Below, piece by piece: positions 19,517 through 28,929 of a stretch of DNA of 64,000 bases. The notes below the pieces were generated by a model. The model was not told the DNA's origin. It saw only the letters and a list, made by a program, of their open reading frames with translations, and did no database searches. The DNA comes from Litorimonas sp963972195 (GTDB lineage Bacteria; Pseudomonadota; Alphaproteobacteria; Caulobacterales; Maricaulaceae): contig CAXATH010000002.1 of assembly GCA_963972195.1 (NCBI GenBank), forward strand, positions 186,001 through 250,000. The letters are read 5' to 3'. A program made the translations under genes and the position numbers. Each line of letters starts with the position of its first letter. Within the stretch, counting starts at the first letter, position 1.

Positions 19517-19529
19517 GTTTCAATGATCG

Positions 19530-19556
19530 CACTAGGCAGGCCCGGCCTGCCTAGTG
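19530..19556 (+). terminator. Hairpin terminator after pccA
   Basis: A perfect 12-bp stem (CACTAGGCAGGC pairing with GCCTGCCTAGTG) with a 3-nt loop lies 13 bp after the pccA stop. Only a weak T-rich tract follows (TCATTTCATC), so termination may be partial or the hairpin may act as an mRNA 3'-end stabiliser. The remaining ~330 bp up to the next gene is AT-rich and shows no gene. Confidence 0.6.
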
Positions 19557-19888
19557 TCATTTCATCTCATTCCGCTAAAATGCGTTTGCCCAATTAGATG
19601 TCGGGGTTGACCCTCGACTGAGCGAAACCCATTAAACATACTTTAAAGAAACTTCTCCAATTTGACGTTTTCTTAACTTAAACGCGCCGAAATGCGGAGA
19701 AAACTTGCAATTTCCTTAACATCGTGATACATAAGGGTTTATGTTAACTTTGAGAACACGTTCGATGCCCCCCAAATTCCGCGCGATCGTTTTTTAACGC
19801 TTCATACTCCGCAAAGCCTGACCCCGCCCTGACCCGGTCGAGCTTTGTCTATTTGCGACCCGTTCTTCATATTTAAATTAAGGTTCCC

Positions 19889-20524
19889 ATGCTTTATCAT
19901 AATTCCCGCCCGATTGCTTCCAAAACTGCTGCCCACCGTTATGCCAACCGCCCTGATCGGTTTTATCAATGGCGGAATTTCTTCGAAGACCGTCCGGATG
20001 CGCTGGATCTCATCGAAGAAGAATTTGAGCTTCAAAACGAAGAAACCCGCCACGACAAATACTTCATCGTTCCGGGCCGTAGCAATATGATCACCCGAAT
20101 GACGGATTCCGATATGCTGGAAATCCGCTCCATGATCAGTACAGACGGTCCGCTGGAGCAGTGGGAACGGTCTATCAAAACCGCTTTCCCGCTTAAGCGT
20201 ACAACGTCCTCCATGATCGGCACTTACATTCCGCGTTTCCGCGGATGCTGCTCCTCTGTTGCAGACGCTGAGAGCCTGACAGATGCACTGTCCAAAAAGA
20301 GCAAGTTTTACAGAACAGAGCTCAATCGCCGCATTTTTGAAAGCGATGAGCTGCGCGTAGAAGTGTCGACCATGACTTTTGAGGATCAAAAATTTACGAC
20401 GATCGCTATTTCGTCTGAATCTTCTGACAAAGTTCTCGCCGCGTTGAAACGCTTTGGCTTTAAACCGCGCGCCAATCAGAATTATGGTGCGTTCTTAAGC
20501 CAGTTCCGCTCCCATACACTTTAA
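19889..20524 (+). CDS. Conserved-looking hypothetical protein, 211 aa
   Basis: Not recognised. The protein is soluble, with no signal peptide or membrane segment, and looks like a folded alpha/beta domain: an N-terminal basic, aromatic stretch (residues 1-45), then a core with the Ser/Thr-rich GTYIPRFRGCCSSVADAESL (about 111-130) and a C-terminal beta-alpha segment ending in GFKPRANQNYGAFLSQF. Codon use matches the neighbours and a strong terminator follows, so it is a real gene. It stands alone between pccA and the hydrolase gene. A 372-bp gap precedes it and may hold its promoter. No function is proposed. Confidence 0.7.
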   Translation: MLYHNSRPIASKTAAHRYANRPDRFYQWRNFFEDRPDALDLIEEEFELQNEETRHDKYFIVPGRSNMITRMTDSDMLEIRSMISTDGPLEQWERSIKTAFPLKRTTSSMIGTYIPRFRGCCSSVADAESLTDALSKKSKFYRTELNRRIFESDELRVEVSTMTFEDQKFTTIAISSESSDKVLAALKRFGFKPRANQNYGAFLSQFRSHTL

Positions 20525-20550
20525 GTCATCTGATAAATTTCAGAACATTA

Positions 20551-20575
20551 AAGGCCCGCCTTGAGCGGGTTTTTT
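20551..20575 (+). terminator. Rho-independent terminator
   Basis: CCCGC / GCGGG stem with a 5-nt loop, followed directly by six T residues, 30 bp after the stop of the 211-aa hypothetical gene. This is a classical intrinsic terminator. Confidence 0.85.
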
Positions 20576-20685
20576 CATGAATCGCCCGCGCAATCCCTGC
20601 TGCACGGACTTTAAGCGTTTCGTCACGAACTGTGTTTAGAGTTGGTTCGAATCTTGCAGGGAGACCCCTCTGCACTTATTGAGCC

Positions 20686-21735
20686 ATGACTATGTCAGCC
20701 ACTGTTCAACAGCCCCGCTCTGAAATTCTGCCCGCCCAAGAACCGCGCGCAGAGAGAAACGATTTACCCGAAATTACGCCGTTCAAGCCGCCATTCTGGA
20801 TGCAGAGTGCCTTTGTACAAACCGCAATTGCGAGCATGAAGTTTCGAAAGCGCGGACCGAATCCTATGCTCGACGCGGCCGAAGAACGTATCATCGAGTG
20901 TGATGACGGCGTTCGTCTGTTGGGGAGCTATTCGCCCAATCCGGAAAACAAAGCGCTCGTTATCTTTCTTCATGGCTGGGAAGGCTCGCAAGACTCTACT
21001 TATGTCGTCTCGAGCGGCCGTCACATGTATGAACAGGGCGCGTCTATATTCCGGCTGAATTACCGCGATCACGGCAATAGCCATCATCTGAACGAAGGCG
21101 TATTCTACTCTACGCTTTTCAATGAGGTTTTTGACGCGGTTAAACAGGCCGCGACACTGGCGGAGGGCGCTCCGGTTTATGTTGTCGGATTTTCACTCGG
21201 CGGGAATTTCGCGCTTCGGATTGCGCGCTCCCTTCGCGACCTGACCATTCGCAATCTTAAGCATATCGTTGCGATCAGTCCCGTCGTGGACCCATGGGGT
21301 GCATCGCCATTGGTCGACCAAAACTGGCTTTATCGCCGTTATTTCATGAAAAAATGGACGAAGTCGCTTCGCAAGAAACAAGAGCTTTATCCGCATATTT
21401 ATGATTTCAGTACAATTTTATCTGAAAATCGCGTTTTGGATATTACGCAGAAGCTCCTTCCTGCCTATTCTGACTATCCAGATATGGAGAGCTATTTTAA
21501 CGCCTACCGCGTCGATCCGCATGATCTGGAATATTGTCCGCTGCCGATCTCAATTATCACGGCGGCCGATGACGGGATGATACCGGAAGAAGACATTGAA
21601 AAATTGGTTCTCAATAAAAATGCCCGGCGCATCATTCACGATCACGGGGGCCATAACGGATTTTTCCAAAGCCTGATGGGCCCAACCTGGTATGATGATT
21701 ATATCAGCGAAATGATTTTTGGGGGCGAATCCTAG
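20686..21735 (+). CDS. Alpha/beta hydrolase, YheT-like
   Basis: Cytoplasmic serine hydrolase of the YheT/ABHD1-3 type; 349 residues. The nucleophile elbow is GFSLGGNFA (about residue 166), the oxyanion region is LHGWEGS, an aspartate lies in AADDGMIP and the catalytic histidine in DHGGHNGFF, so the triad is complete. Substrates of this family are poorly known (short-chain esters or lipids). The start could be the ATG at 20686 or the next Met two codons on. Its 3' end overlaps the convergent sugar dehydrogenase gene by 4 bp. Confidence 0.88.
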   Translation: MTMSATVQQPRSEILPAQEPRAERNDLPEITPFKPPFWMQSAFVQTAIASMKFRKRGPNPMLDAAEERIIECDDGVRLLGSYSPNPENKALVIFLHGWEGSQDSTYVVSSGRHMYEQGASIFRLNYRDHGNSHHLNEGVFYSTLFNEVFDAVKQAATLAEGAPVYVVGFSLGGNFALRIARSLRDLTIRNLKHIVAISPVVDPWGASPLVDQNWLYRRYFMKKWTKSLRKKQELYPHIYDFSTILSENRVLDITQKLLPAYSDYPDMESYFNAYRVDPHDLEYCPLPISIITAADDGMIPEEDIEKLVLNKNARRIIHDHGGHNGFFQSLMGPTWYDDYISEMIFGGES

Positions 21736-23285
21736 TCTGACGTTACCTCATATAAATCACCGCCAATGGTCGTCATGAGCAGGGCTTGGTCGTCCGCGCG
21801 GATTCCAAAACTCGTAATTTGACCAAAGCCGCTCCCCACCAACCCAAAATCATCATTTAGCCTCTCATATTCATCCGAACTCAAAGTCACTCCATCTACC
21901 AGTGAAGATGCTGGGACTGACCAGAGGTTACCCGAAATAAAGTCGCCAAATATATAGTGCCCGAAGAGGTCATCAATCGGCCCGGTATAGACTACGCCGC
22001 CGGTAATGGATCTGCCCTGAAAAGGTCCGGTTCCATGGGAGTATTCTGTGACGGGCGGTGTCAGGTCGCTACTACTCGTGCCTTTGAAATCCAAAGTCCC
22101 TTCGACCAAACTCCAACCAAAGTTTCGCATCGCGTCGTTGATGGGCAGGCGGTTGACTTCTTCCCGGGCGGACTGTCCGACATCAGCAACAATCAAATCA
22201 CCCGTATTGGGATCAAAGCTCGCGCGGTACGGATTTCGCAGACCAATAGCGAATATTTCTTCCCGTCCGCTCGAAGGATCGCCTGCAAACCTATTGCCGG
22301 ATGGTATGGCATAGTCCCGCAGATCATCGGCGGGAAAGTCATCAGATGTGACGTCCAAGCGCAAAACCTTGCCCAAAAGGGAGGACGTGTCTTGCGCGAA
22401 ATTGTTTGGATCGCCGCCGCCGCCGCCATCTCCGGTCGGGACGAGTAGAAAGCCGTTTTCATCAAAGCCTATCCAGCCGGCATTATGATTGGATGCGGGT
22501 TGAGGGATGGTCAAAATCACATCCCCAGTGGCGGGGTCGCCGATATCCAACTGTCCCGCTACCGCGCTGTAACGACGGATTTCAGTGTCTCCGGCGGGGT
22601 TGGTAACATTGATGTAAAAGACGCCGCTCGTTTCATAATCCGGGGCGAAAGCTATGCCCAAAAACCCGCGCTCCCCGGCGGTGGAAATTGAGCCGGAAAT
22701 GTCTAGAAAATCGACTGAGTCTATGACGCCGCCTGGGCCAATCAGTCGCGCCCGTCCGGCCTTTTCCAGGACGACAGACCTGTCATTCACGCCCGGAAGG
22801 TTGGTCACATAAATTGGCTGAGAGAAAGACGATGACAGGACTTTTGCAGAGAACGGCTCATTTACATCTGTCACCGTAATCGTGATGTCTTGATCAACGC
22901 TATTGCCCTGACCGTCCTCCAGACGGAAAGTCAGCTCATATATGTTATCCTGATTGCCGTCTTGCGGGCGTTCGAAATTTGGCGGCGCGTTGAAGTTCAG
23001 TTCATCGCCCCCGCTGGCGGCGTCGTCAAAGGTGAACAGCGAGGCGTCGGCCGTCTCGAGCAAAGTAAAAGAAACGGTGTCGCCCTCGGGGTCTGAGGCT
23101 TCCGGTGCATAGACCAAATCCCCGTTTTCTTCGATGGATATATCGGTCTCGCTTGTGAAACTCGGAGCAGCATTTTCAGTCACTGGCGGGGGAGGCGGTG
23201 TTTGGTCGGAGCTTCCGCTCCCGCAGGCCACCAACAGGCTTGAACAGAGCAAAAGGGAGGCTTTAAAATTAAGGTTCGTCGTCAT
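21732..23285 (-). CDS. PQQ-dependent sugar dehydrogenase-like lipoprotein with cadherin-like N-terminus
   Basis: A 517-residue secreted lipoprotein (signal peptide with lipobox LLVAC, Cys21). After a proline-rich linker comes a cadherin-like/Ig-like domain (about residues 40-145, with YELTFRLEDGQGNSVDQDITITVTDVNEP), then a six-bladed GSDH-type beta-propeller (about 150-510). The propeller shows the expected SNHNAGWIGFDENGFLLVPTGDGGGGGDP and GLRNPYRASFDPNTGDLIVADVGQ motifs of soluble aldose sugar dehydrogenases. It probably oxidises a sugar or aldose at the cell surface or in the periplasm with PQQ; the substrate is unknown. Confidence 0.88.
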   Translation of the reverse strand: MTTNLNFKASLLLCSSLLVACGSGSSDQTPPPPPVTENAAPSFTSETDISIEENGDLVYAPEASDPEGDTVSFTLLETADASLFTFDDAASGGDELNFNAPPNFERPQDGNQDNIYELTFRLEDGQGNSVDQDITITVTDVNEPFSAKVLSSSFSQPIYVTNLPGVNDRSVVLEKAGRARLIGPGGVIDSVDFLDISGSISTAGERGFLGIAFAPDYETSGVFYINVTNPAGDTEIRRYSAVAGQLDIGDPATGDVILTIPQPASNHNAGWIGFDENGFLLVPTGDGGGGGDPNNFAQDTSSLLGKVLRLDVTSDDFPADDLRDYAIPSGNRFAGDPSSGREEIFAIGLRNPYRASFDPNTGDLIVADVGQSAREEVNRLPINDAMRNFGWSLVEGTLDFKGTSSSDLTPPVTEYSHGTGPFQGRSITGGVVYTGPIDDLFGHYIFGDFISGNLWSVPASSLVDGVTLSSDEYERLNDDFGLVGSGFGQITSFGIRADDQALLMTTIGGDLYEVTSD

Positions 23286-23340
23286 GTTTGTCGCTCCAAT
23301 TCTGATTGCGCTCCCCAGATGAAAGACCTAAATCACCGTC

Positions 23341-23769
23341 ATGATTATGATGATTTTGAAATTCCTTGTTTTTCTAACGCTCGGAGTGTGTGTTTTGTTC
23401 TTTCTTCTTGGCCTGCTGTCGCAAAAAGGCAAAGCAAAGGGCCTTGAAAACGGCCAACTGGCGGACTGTCCTGCCTCGCCAAATGCCGTCAGTTCAGAAC
23501 CGGGCACGCAGCCCGAAAAATATGTAGAGCCCTTGCAGGCAAAACTGGAAGACGTTTTGCAAGCCATAAAAGAAACCGGGGGCGTGATAACGTCCCATAG
23601 CGATAATTATCTCTCCGCCACATATATGAGCGCGGTATTTAAGTTTGTTGACGATGTCGAAGTACGCGCCGACGGGGCGCTCTGTCACATTCGCTCGGCC
23701 TCTCGCGTCGGGTATTCAGACAGAGGTGCCAACCGAAAGCGTGTTGCCGCCATCCGGGCCGCGCTTTAA
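23341..23769 (+). CDS. DUF1499 family protein
   Basis: A 142-residue protein with one N-terminal membrane helix (about residues 3-25) and a DUF1499 domain: LADCPASPNAVSSE, then the C-terminal pattern FVDDVEVRADG...IRSASRVGYSDRGANRKRVAAIR. The function of the family is unknown; members are often found near envelope and stress genes. Two Met codons occur at the start (positions 1 and 3). It is divergent from the sugar dehydrogenase gene and lies 52 bp upstream of folE, possibly in one transcript. Confidence 0.85.
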   Translation: MIMMILKFLVFLTLGVCVLFFLLGLLSQKGKAKGLENGQLADCPASPNAVSSEPGTQPEKYVEPLQAKLEDVLQAIKETGGVITSHSDNYLSATYMSAVFKFVDDVEVRADGALCHIRSASRVGYSDRGANRKRVAAIRAAL

Positions 23770-23821
23770 AAGGCCTAGGACGCCCATTGAAACATGCCGC
23801 AAGTGCATTAAAGGACTAATC

Positions 23822-24394
23822 ATGTCGAATTCTTCAAACGGAAAAAAAATAGATCACGCCCGGGTAAAGGCTCTGACGACGGAATTGCTGGAAGCCCTTG
23901 GCGAAGATCCAACCCGGGAGGGGCTAGTGGAAACCCCCCGGCGGATCGCTGATTTCTGGCGGGAATTCATTGAATATGACACGGGAAAAATTGATACGAC
24001 GTTTGACGCGGTCAAGCATAACCAGATGGTCGCTGTCACAGGCATGAAAGTCTGGTCAATGTGTGAACACCATATGCTCCCATTCTGGTGTGATGTCTCT
24101 ATTGCTTATATCGCTGAAGATAAGGTCTTGGGCTTGTCAAAATTTGCCCGAATTGCCCATAAACACGCACACAAACTGACTCTACAGGAACAATTAGTAT
24201 CCGATATTGCCAATGAATTGAAAGATATTCTCGGGACTGAAAATATTGCCGTCATGGCCAAAGGCGAGCACCTCTGCATGACCATGCGCGGTATCAAGAC
24301 GCCGCATCGTATGATCAGCACAGCTCTATCTGGTAAATTCCATCAATCCGAACAGCGCATGGAATTCCTCCGCATTATTGATGCTGGTATTTAA
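23822..24394 (+). CDS. folE: GTP cyclohydrolase I
   Basis: First enzyme of tetrahydrofolate/pterin synthesis, converting GTP to 7,8-dihydroneopterin triphosphate. The 190-residue protein has the zinc/active-site motif MCEHHMLPFW, the GLSKFARIAHKHAHKLTLQEQL block and the second zinc cysteine in MAKGEHLCMTMRG. The ATG at 23822 is chosen because the conserved REGLVETPRRIADFW motif begins about 35 residues later, as usual; the longer upstream reading only overlaps the DUF1499 gene. Confidence 0.97.
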   Translation: MSNSSNGKKIDHARVKALTTELLEALGEDPTREGLVETPRRIADFWREFIEYDTGKIDTTFDAVKHNQMVAVTGMKVWSMCEHHMLPFWCDVSIAYIAEDKVLGLSKFARIAHKHAHKLTLQEQLVSDIANELKDILGTENIAVMAKGEHLCMTMRGIKTPHRMISTALSGKFHQSEQRMEFLRIIDAGI

Positions 24395-24459
24395 TTCGGT
24401 TTAGGTTCGGGCTGTATTGCCCCATCGCGCGAGGACCCGATTTACGCTATACTTAGGCC

Positions 24460-24840
24460 ATGACCCCAGAGCTTCTCCGACGTGATTGGCTGTCTTTGCG
24501 CTACTGGCTGACGCGCTGCGTGTTGCCGAGCGCCGCCATTCTCGTCGGGATATTGCTTCTGTTTCGGGGACTGACAGATAACGTGGTGGATTTGAACCAG
24601 AACGCCCTTATCGTTGGGTTTTTCTCTCTCTATTTCGTTTTTGTCAGAGGGGGGCACCTCCTGATGGTGCGAAGCCTTCATGCCGAACTGCTCAAGAAAT
24701 ACCCCGAAGGCTACGCCGAAAAACTCGGATATATACCGCGCGGGCAAATTCGGCGCCGCAATGTCGGGTTTACTTTGGCCCGTATCAAACGCGAATTAAT
24801 GCTGGAAGAGCAAAAGAAAAAATCCAAGCGGCTCGGCTAA
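24460..24840 (+). CDS. Small hypothetical membrane protein
   Basis: Not recognised. 126 residues with two predicted membrane helices (about 20-40 and 50-70) and a basic, Lys/Arg-rich cytoplasmic C-terminus (RRRNVGFTLARIKRELMLEEQKKKSKR). It starts 65 bp after folE on the same strand and is followed by another small membrane protein, so the three may be cotranscribed. Confidence 0.6.
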   Translation: MTPELLRRDWLSLRYWLTRCVLPSAAILVGILLLFRGLTDNVVDLNQNALIVGFFSLYFVFVRGGHLLMVRSLHAELLKKYPEGYAEKLGYIPRGQIRRRNVGFTLARIKRELMLEEQKKKSKRLG

Positions 24841-24890
24841 AGCGCGCCTCTCATGCTTGACATCAACGGGGGCTGTGGCAATTCAGTTTC

Positions 24891-25448
24891 ATGACTGCAC
24901 CCGACCCTTTAGCTCCCATCTCGATCAGCTCTAAATGGGACGAGATAGTAGGCCTGTTCAAAGCCAGAACTGCTTTTCAACCCTCGAAGTTCTGGATGAG
25001 TGGTTTGTCATCCCGTTTAGGGTCTAAACGTCTTTCAAGGTTGCGGACGACAAAACGGGCCCTCCGGCTTGAAAGCCTTCTCAACGCCGCGTCTAATAGA
25101 GATGTAAAAGCGCTCCGGACCTTCGCAGCCGTTAATCAAGAACAGGCCACAGCCGCCTTCCGCCTGACCATGGTGACCAATATTACGTGGCCTGTCGGGT
25201 TTCTAGCGATTATACATCAATTCTCGCCAAATGGATTAGGCGGGCTGCTTCAAAATAGCTTTAAGACCGACTTCTTATTTCTAAGCGTTTTGGGCGCCAC
25301 GGTTATCGTCTGCGTCATAGGCGTAGCGCTTTTTGCGCTGGCCAATTTAAGCCAGGCGCGGGACATACGCCACCTGATCGATTTACACGCGGCAGAGCGC
25401 GGGATTTACTTCGGTCTGGAAGACATGGAGGAGCTAAGTCTCACCTAG
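24891..25448 (+). CDS. Hypothetical membrane protein, 185 aa
   Basis: Not recognised. A basic, soluble N-terminal half (residues 1-85) is followed by two membrane helices (about 96-115 and 130-155) and a short acidic tail (GLEDMEELSL). Codon use resembles the neighbours. It lies between the previous small membrane protein and ileS, all on the plus strand. Confidence 0.6.
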   Translation: MTAPDPLAPISISSKWDEIVGLFKARTAFQPSKFWMSGLSSRLGSKRLSRLRTTKRALRLESLLNAASNRDVKALRTFAAVNQEQATAAFRLTMVTNITWPVGFLAIIHQFSPNGLGGLLQNSFKTDFLFLSVLGATVIVCVIGVALFALANLSQARDIRHLIDLHAAERGIYFGLEDMEELSLT

Positions 25449-25584
25449 ACGGTTGAACTCCGGTGTGATAGGCGAAATCCATGTTTAAACGGGTTATAAC
25501 AATACGAATTATTAGCCCGGTACGCTGAAGGCGTGCCGGGAATTTCAACCCGCTTTTTAACGTCCTTATACATCCGAGACATTC

Positions 25585-28500
25585 ATGACTGATTCCAATG
25601 ACACGACCCGCGACTATCGCGAGACGTTATTCCTGCCAAAAACCGATTTTCCAATGCGGGCGAGCCTGCCCAAACGCGAACCTGACTGGATCGCGCGCTG
25701 GAATGAGATTGGCCTTTATAAAAAACAACGCGAAGCCGAAAATGCCAAGGGGCCCTATACGCTTCATGACGGCCCGCCCTATGCCAATGGTCATATTCAT
25801 ATGGGGACGGCGCTCAATAAAATTCTCAAGGATATCGTCAACCGCTCCCACCAGATGCTGGGTCATGACGCCAATTACGTCCCCGGATGGGATTGCCACG
25901 GCTTGCCCATTGAGTGGAAAGTCGAAGAAGAGTTTCGTGGTAAAGGCCGCCAGAAAGAAGATGTTCCGGGGTCAGAATTTCGCACGCGTTGCCGCGAATA
26001 CGCCGCCGAATGGCTCGACGTACAGCGCGAAGAGTTTAGACGCCTCGGCGTCATCGGCGATTGGGACACGCCTTATAAAACCATGAATTTTGACAGCGAA
26101 TCCGTGATCTGCGGCGAGCTTTTGAAAATCGCCGGGACAGGGCAGCTTTATCGCGGCTCCAAACCTATCATGTGGTCCCCGGTCGAACAGACTGCACTCG
26201 CCGAAGCCGAAGTGGAATATCAGGATAAAAAAGCAACGCAGATCTATGTGAAGTTTCCTGTGCGCGAATTTTTAGGAATTGATACCAACTCTGAAGGCTT
26301 TGCTTCGACTAAAGTTGTAACTAATATTTTGAAGCAACTGGATGATTATCAAAAAGAAGTTCGTATTAAAGAGTTGTTAGATGCATATGTAGTGATTTGG
26401 ACAACAACCCCTTGGACAATTCCAGCGAATAGAGCAGTCGCATATTCGAAGTCAGAACCCTATTTATGTATTGAAGTTCTTGAGATGAAATCCGAGGAAG
26501 AGGTGGGCTTTAAACCTTGGGATTTAGTTGGGCAGAAATTAATTGTTGCTTCTGAATTACTTTTAGATGTTTTAAATGCGGCGCATATTTCTCATCAAAA
26601 AATTATTTCTGAAGTCGAACAAGACTTGCTAGAAATTCTTATCTTAGATCACCCTCTTAAAAATATGGAAGAGGCAGAAGGTAAATTCGATTTTCCTGTC
26701 CCGCTTCTCGAAGGCTCTCATGTCACGTCAGACGCCGGTACGGGTTTTGTGCATACGGCGCCGAGCCATGGTGAGGATGATTACGGAATCTGGATTTCCA
26801 ATCAAAAAATGCTCGAAGAGATAGGCGTTGACCCAATCGTCCCGATGACTTTGGACGATGCAGGTTGTTACACCGATGTCATGCCAACGCGATTGCAAGG
26901 CCTGGACGTTATCCGCACCTCCGGCAAGAAACGCGGACAAGACGGCAAAGCCAATGCGGAAGTCATCAAAGCCCTGATGGAAACCGGCAATATCATGGCG
27001 CGGGGTATCATGATGCTCCGCGACGCGCATAGCTGGCGATCCAAAGCCCCCGTTATCCGCCGCGCCACGCCGCAATGGTTTATCTCCATGTCCAAAGAGG
27101 GCCTGCGCGACAAAGCATTGAAGGCGATTGACGATACTGCCTTTTGGCCGGACCGCGGGCGTAACCGTATTGGAACCATGGTCGCCGACCGCCCAGACTG
27201 GTTGATTTCCCGCCAGAGAAATTGGGGCGTTCCGATTACGCTTCTCGTGGATAAGGACGGAAAGCTTCACACAGAACGAGATGACGCCGACGCCATTAAT
27301 TCGCGTATTCTCGCTAAGGTCGAAGAGCAGGGCGTGGATGGGTGGTTTGACACGCCGCTCGAAGAGTTCATGCCAAATGATAATGATGGCTGGGAAAAGG
27401 TGACGGATATTCTGGATGTCTGGTTTGACTCTGGCTCTACCCATGCCTTCTGTTTGAAGCGCCGTGATGATTTGCCGGACCGCGCTGACCTCTATCTCGA
27501 AGGGTCAGACCAACATCGCGGCTGGTTCCAGAGCTCGCTCATGGAAAGCTGCGCAATCTACGGCGAAGCGCCGTATAAAGGTGTTCTAACCCACGGCTTT
27601 GTCGTGGATGAAAAGGGCTTTAAGATGTCGAAATCCCTCGGCAATACAATGAGCCCGGAAGATATTTCCAAACAATATGGTGCAGAAATCATGCGCATCT
27701 GGACGGCCAGTTCCGATTGGGCAAATGATCTGAAAATCGGCAAGGAAATCATCCAGACGAGTGCGGATGCTTACCGCAAACTTCGTAATACGCTGCGTTA
27801 TATGATCGGCGCACTGGACGGGTTTGACGGCTCTGAAACAGTGGAATTCGCCGACATGCCGGCGCTTGAAAAATGGGTGCTGCACCGTCTGTCTGAAATC
27901 ACAGCAGAGCATGAAGGCTGGGTTCGGAACCACGACCACAAGAAGATCTTCAGCACTTTGTTTAATTTCTGCACGGTGGATCTGTCAGCCTTTTATTTCG
28001 ATATCCGGAAAGACGCGCTCTATTGCGATCCTCTGGATAGCACCCGCCGACGCGCCTGCCGCACGGTCATGAATGAAATTTTCCAGCGCCTGACGACCTG
28101 GCTTGCGCCGATCATGAGCTTCACCATGGAAGAGGTCTGGCAAGCAAGGCATCCGTCCGAAGGCGGCTCTGTGCATTTGGAGCTGTTCCGAAGCTGTCCG
28201 GATGAGTGGAAGAATGAGGATTTGGCGTCGCATATCCAAGCCGTTCGTGATTTCAGAGTAAAAGCTCAAGAAGCGATTGAGCCTTTGCGGAGAGAGGGCG
28301 TTATTAAATCTTCTCTCGACGCTTCGGTAAAGGCAGCAGAGGCCGGCCTTTCAGGTCCAATGAAAGCGCTCGGAGTCACGGATGACAATACATATGAAAA
28401 CCCAAGCGACCCACGAGATTGCTTGGCAGATTATTTAATTGTCAGCCATTGCGAGCTTAGCGCAAGCCAGGACGACGGCAGTCTGTCTGTCTCCGATTTG

Positions 28501-28611
28501 AAAGACGCTGAGGGCTATAAAAAATGCGAACGCAGCTGGAAATATTTCCAAGGCGAAGGCGAAATTACGCCAAGAGACGCCGCCGCTGTTGCGTTATTTG
28601 ATAAGAAGTAA
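25585..28611 (+). CDS. ileS: Isoleucyl-tRNA synthetase
   Basis: Class I aminoacyl-tRNA synthetase charging tRNA-Ile; 1,008 residues. The HIGH-type motif is PPYANGHIHMGTA (about residues 65-77), the CP1 editing domain includes WTTTPWTIPANRA and the hydrolytic TGFVHTAPSHGEDDY, and the KMSKS signature is GFKMSKSLGNT. The C-terminal zinc knuckle is degenerate (KCERSWKY only), as in alphaproteobacterial enzymes. DNA from about 26,270 to 26,690, coding the first part of the editing domain, is markedly AT-rich (30-37% GC in sampled 60-bp blocks, against roughly 50-55% either side) without disrupting the frame. Confidence 0.97.
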   Translation: MTDSNDTTRDYRETLFLPKTDFPMRASLPKREPDWIARWNEIGLYKKQREAENAKGPYTLHDGPPYANGHIHMGTALNKILKDIVNRSHQMLGHDANYVPGWDCHGLPIEWKVEEEFRGKGRQKEDVPGSEFRTRCREYAAEWLDVQREEFRRLGVIGDWDTPYKTMNFDSESVICGELLKIAGTGQLYRGSKPIMWSPVEQTALAEAEVEYQDKKATQIYVKFPVREFLGIDTNSEGFASTKVVTNILKQLDDYQKEVRIKELLDAYVVIWTTTPWTIPANRAVAYSKSEPYLCIEVLEMKSEEEVGFKPWDLVGQKLIVASELLLDVLNAAHISHQKIISEVEQDLLEILILDHPLKNMEEAEGKFDFPVPLLEGSHVTSDAGTGFVHTAPSHGEDDYGIWISNQKMLEEIGVDPIVPMTLDDAGCYTDVMPTRLQGLDVIRTSGKKRGQDGKANAEVIKALMETGNIMARGIMMLRDAHSWRSKAPVIRRATPQWFISMSKEGLRDKALKAIDDTAFWPDRGRNRIGTMVADRPDWLISRQRNWGVPITLLVDKDGKLHTERDDADAINSRILAKVEEQGVDGWFDTPLEEFMPNDNDGWEKVTDILDVWFDSGSTHAFCLKRRDDLPDRADLYLEGSDQHRGWFQSSLMESCAIYGEAPYKGVLTHGFVVDEKGFKMSKSLGNTMSPEDISKQYGAEIMRIWTASSDWANDLKIGKEIIQTSADAYRKLRNTLRYMIGALDGFDGSETVEFADMPALEKWVLHRLSEITAEHEGWVRNHDHKKIFSTLFNFCTVDLSAFYFDIRKDALYCDPLDSTRRRACRTVMNEIFQRLTTWLAPIMSFTMEEVWQARHPSEGGSVHLELFRSCPDEWKNEDLASHIQAVRDFRVKAQEAIEPLRREGVIKSSLDASVKAAEAGLSGPMKALGVTDDNTYENPSDPRDCLADYLIVSHCELSASQDDGSLSVSDLKDAEGYKKCERSWKYFQGEGEITPRDAAAVALFDKK

Positions 28612-28640
28612 CTGTTTCCTGAAAACTCTTTTCCCCGCTC

Positions 28641-28808
28641 ACGGGGTTTACCCTCCTCCGTTTACGGGGGAGGTGGGCCGCGACTGCGGCTCGGAGGGGG
28701 AGCCGCGTTTAACAGACGCCAGCGTAATACGCTCCCCCCCCCCATCCCCTCGCATTCGCGAGGTCATTCGCGTTACGACATTTCATGTCGCTTTGGCTCA
28801 AACCCCGT
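28641..28808. repeat. Palindromic intergenic element with terminal inverted repeats (MITE/REP-like)
   Basis: A 168-bp unit bounded by perfect 9-bp inverted repeats (ACGGGGTTT at 28641 and AAACCCCGT at 28800), starting 30 bp after the ileS stop. Inside are hairpins CCTCCTCCG/CGGGGGAGG, GCCGC/GCGGC, CCTCGC/GCGAGG and CGACAT/ATGTCG. The CCTCC...GGGGGAGGTGGGCCGCG composition is like the dispersed palindromic elements common between genes in Alphaproteobacteria. No coding capacity. It may also act as a terminator for ileS. Confidence 0.6.
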
Positions 28809-28929
28809 AAACGGGGGAAGATGATCCGCACTTATCCTTCAAAAAAACCCATACCTCTCAATCCCTTACCCCTAAAATCAACAAAATGATCCGCACTTTG
28901 CATTTTGGGGGTATATTTAAGATGTTCTT

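Noticed and set aside
19632..19646. TTAA-N7-TTAA, a possible CtrA-binding site upstream of the 211-aa hypothetical gene.
   Set aside because: A single match in AT-rich intergenic DNA, about 240 bp from the gene, is expected by chance.
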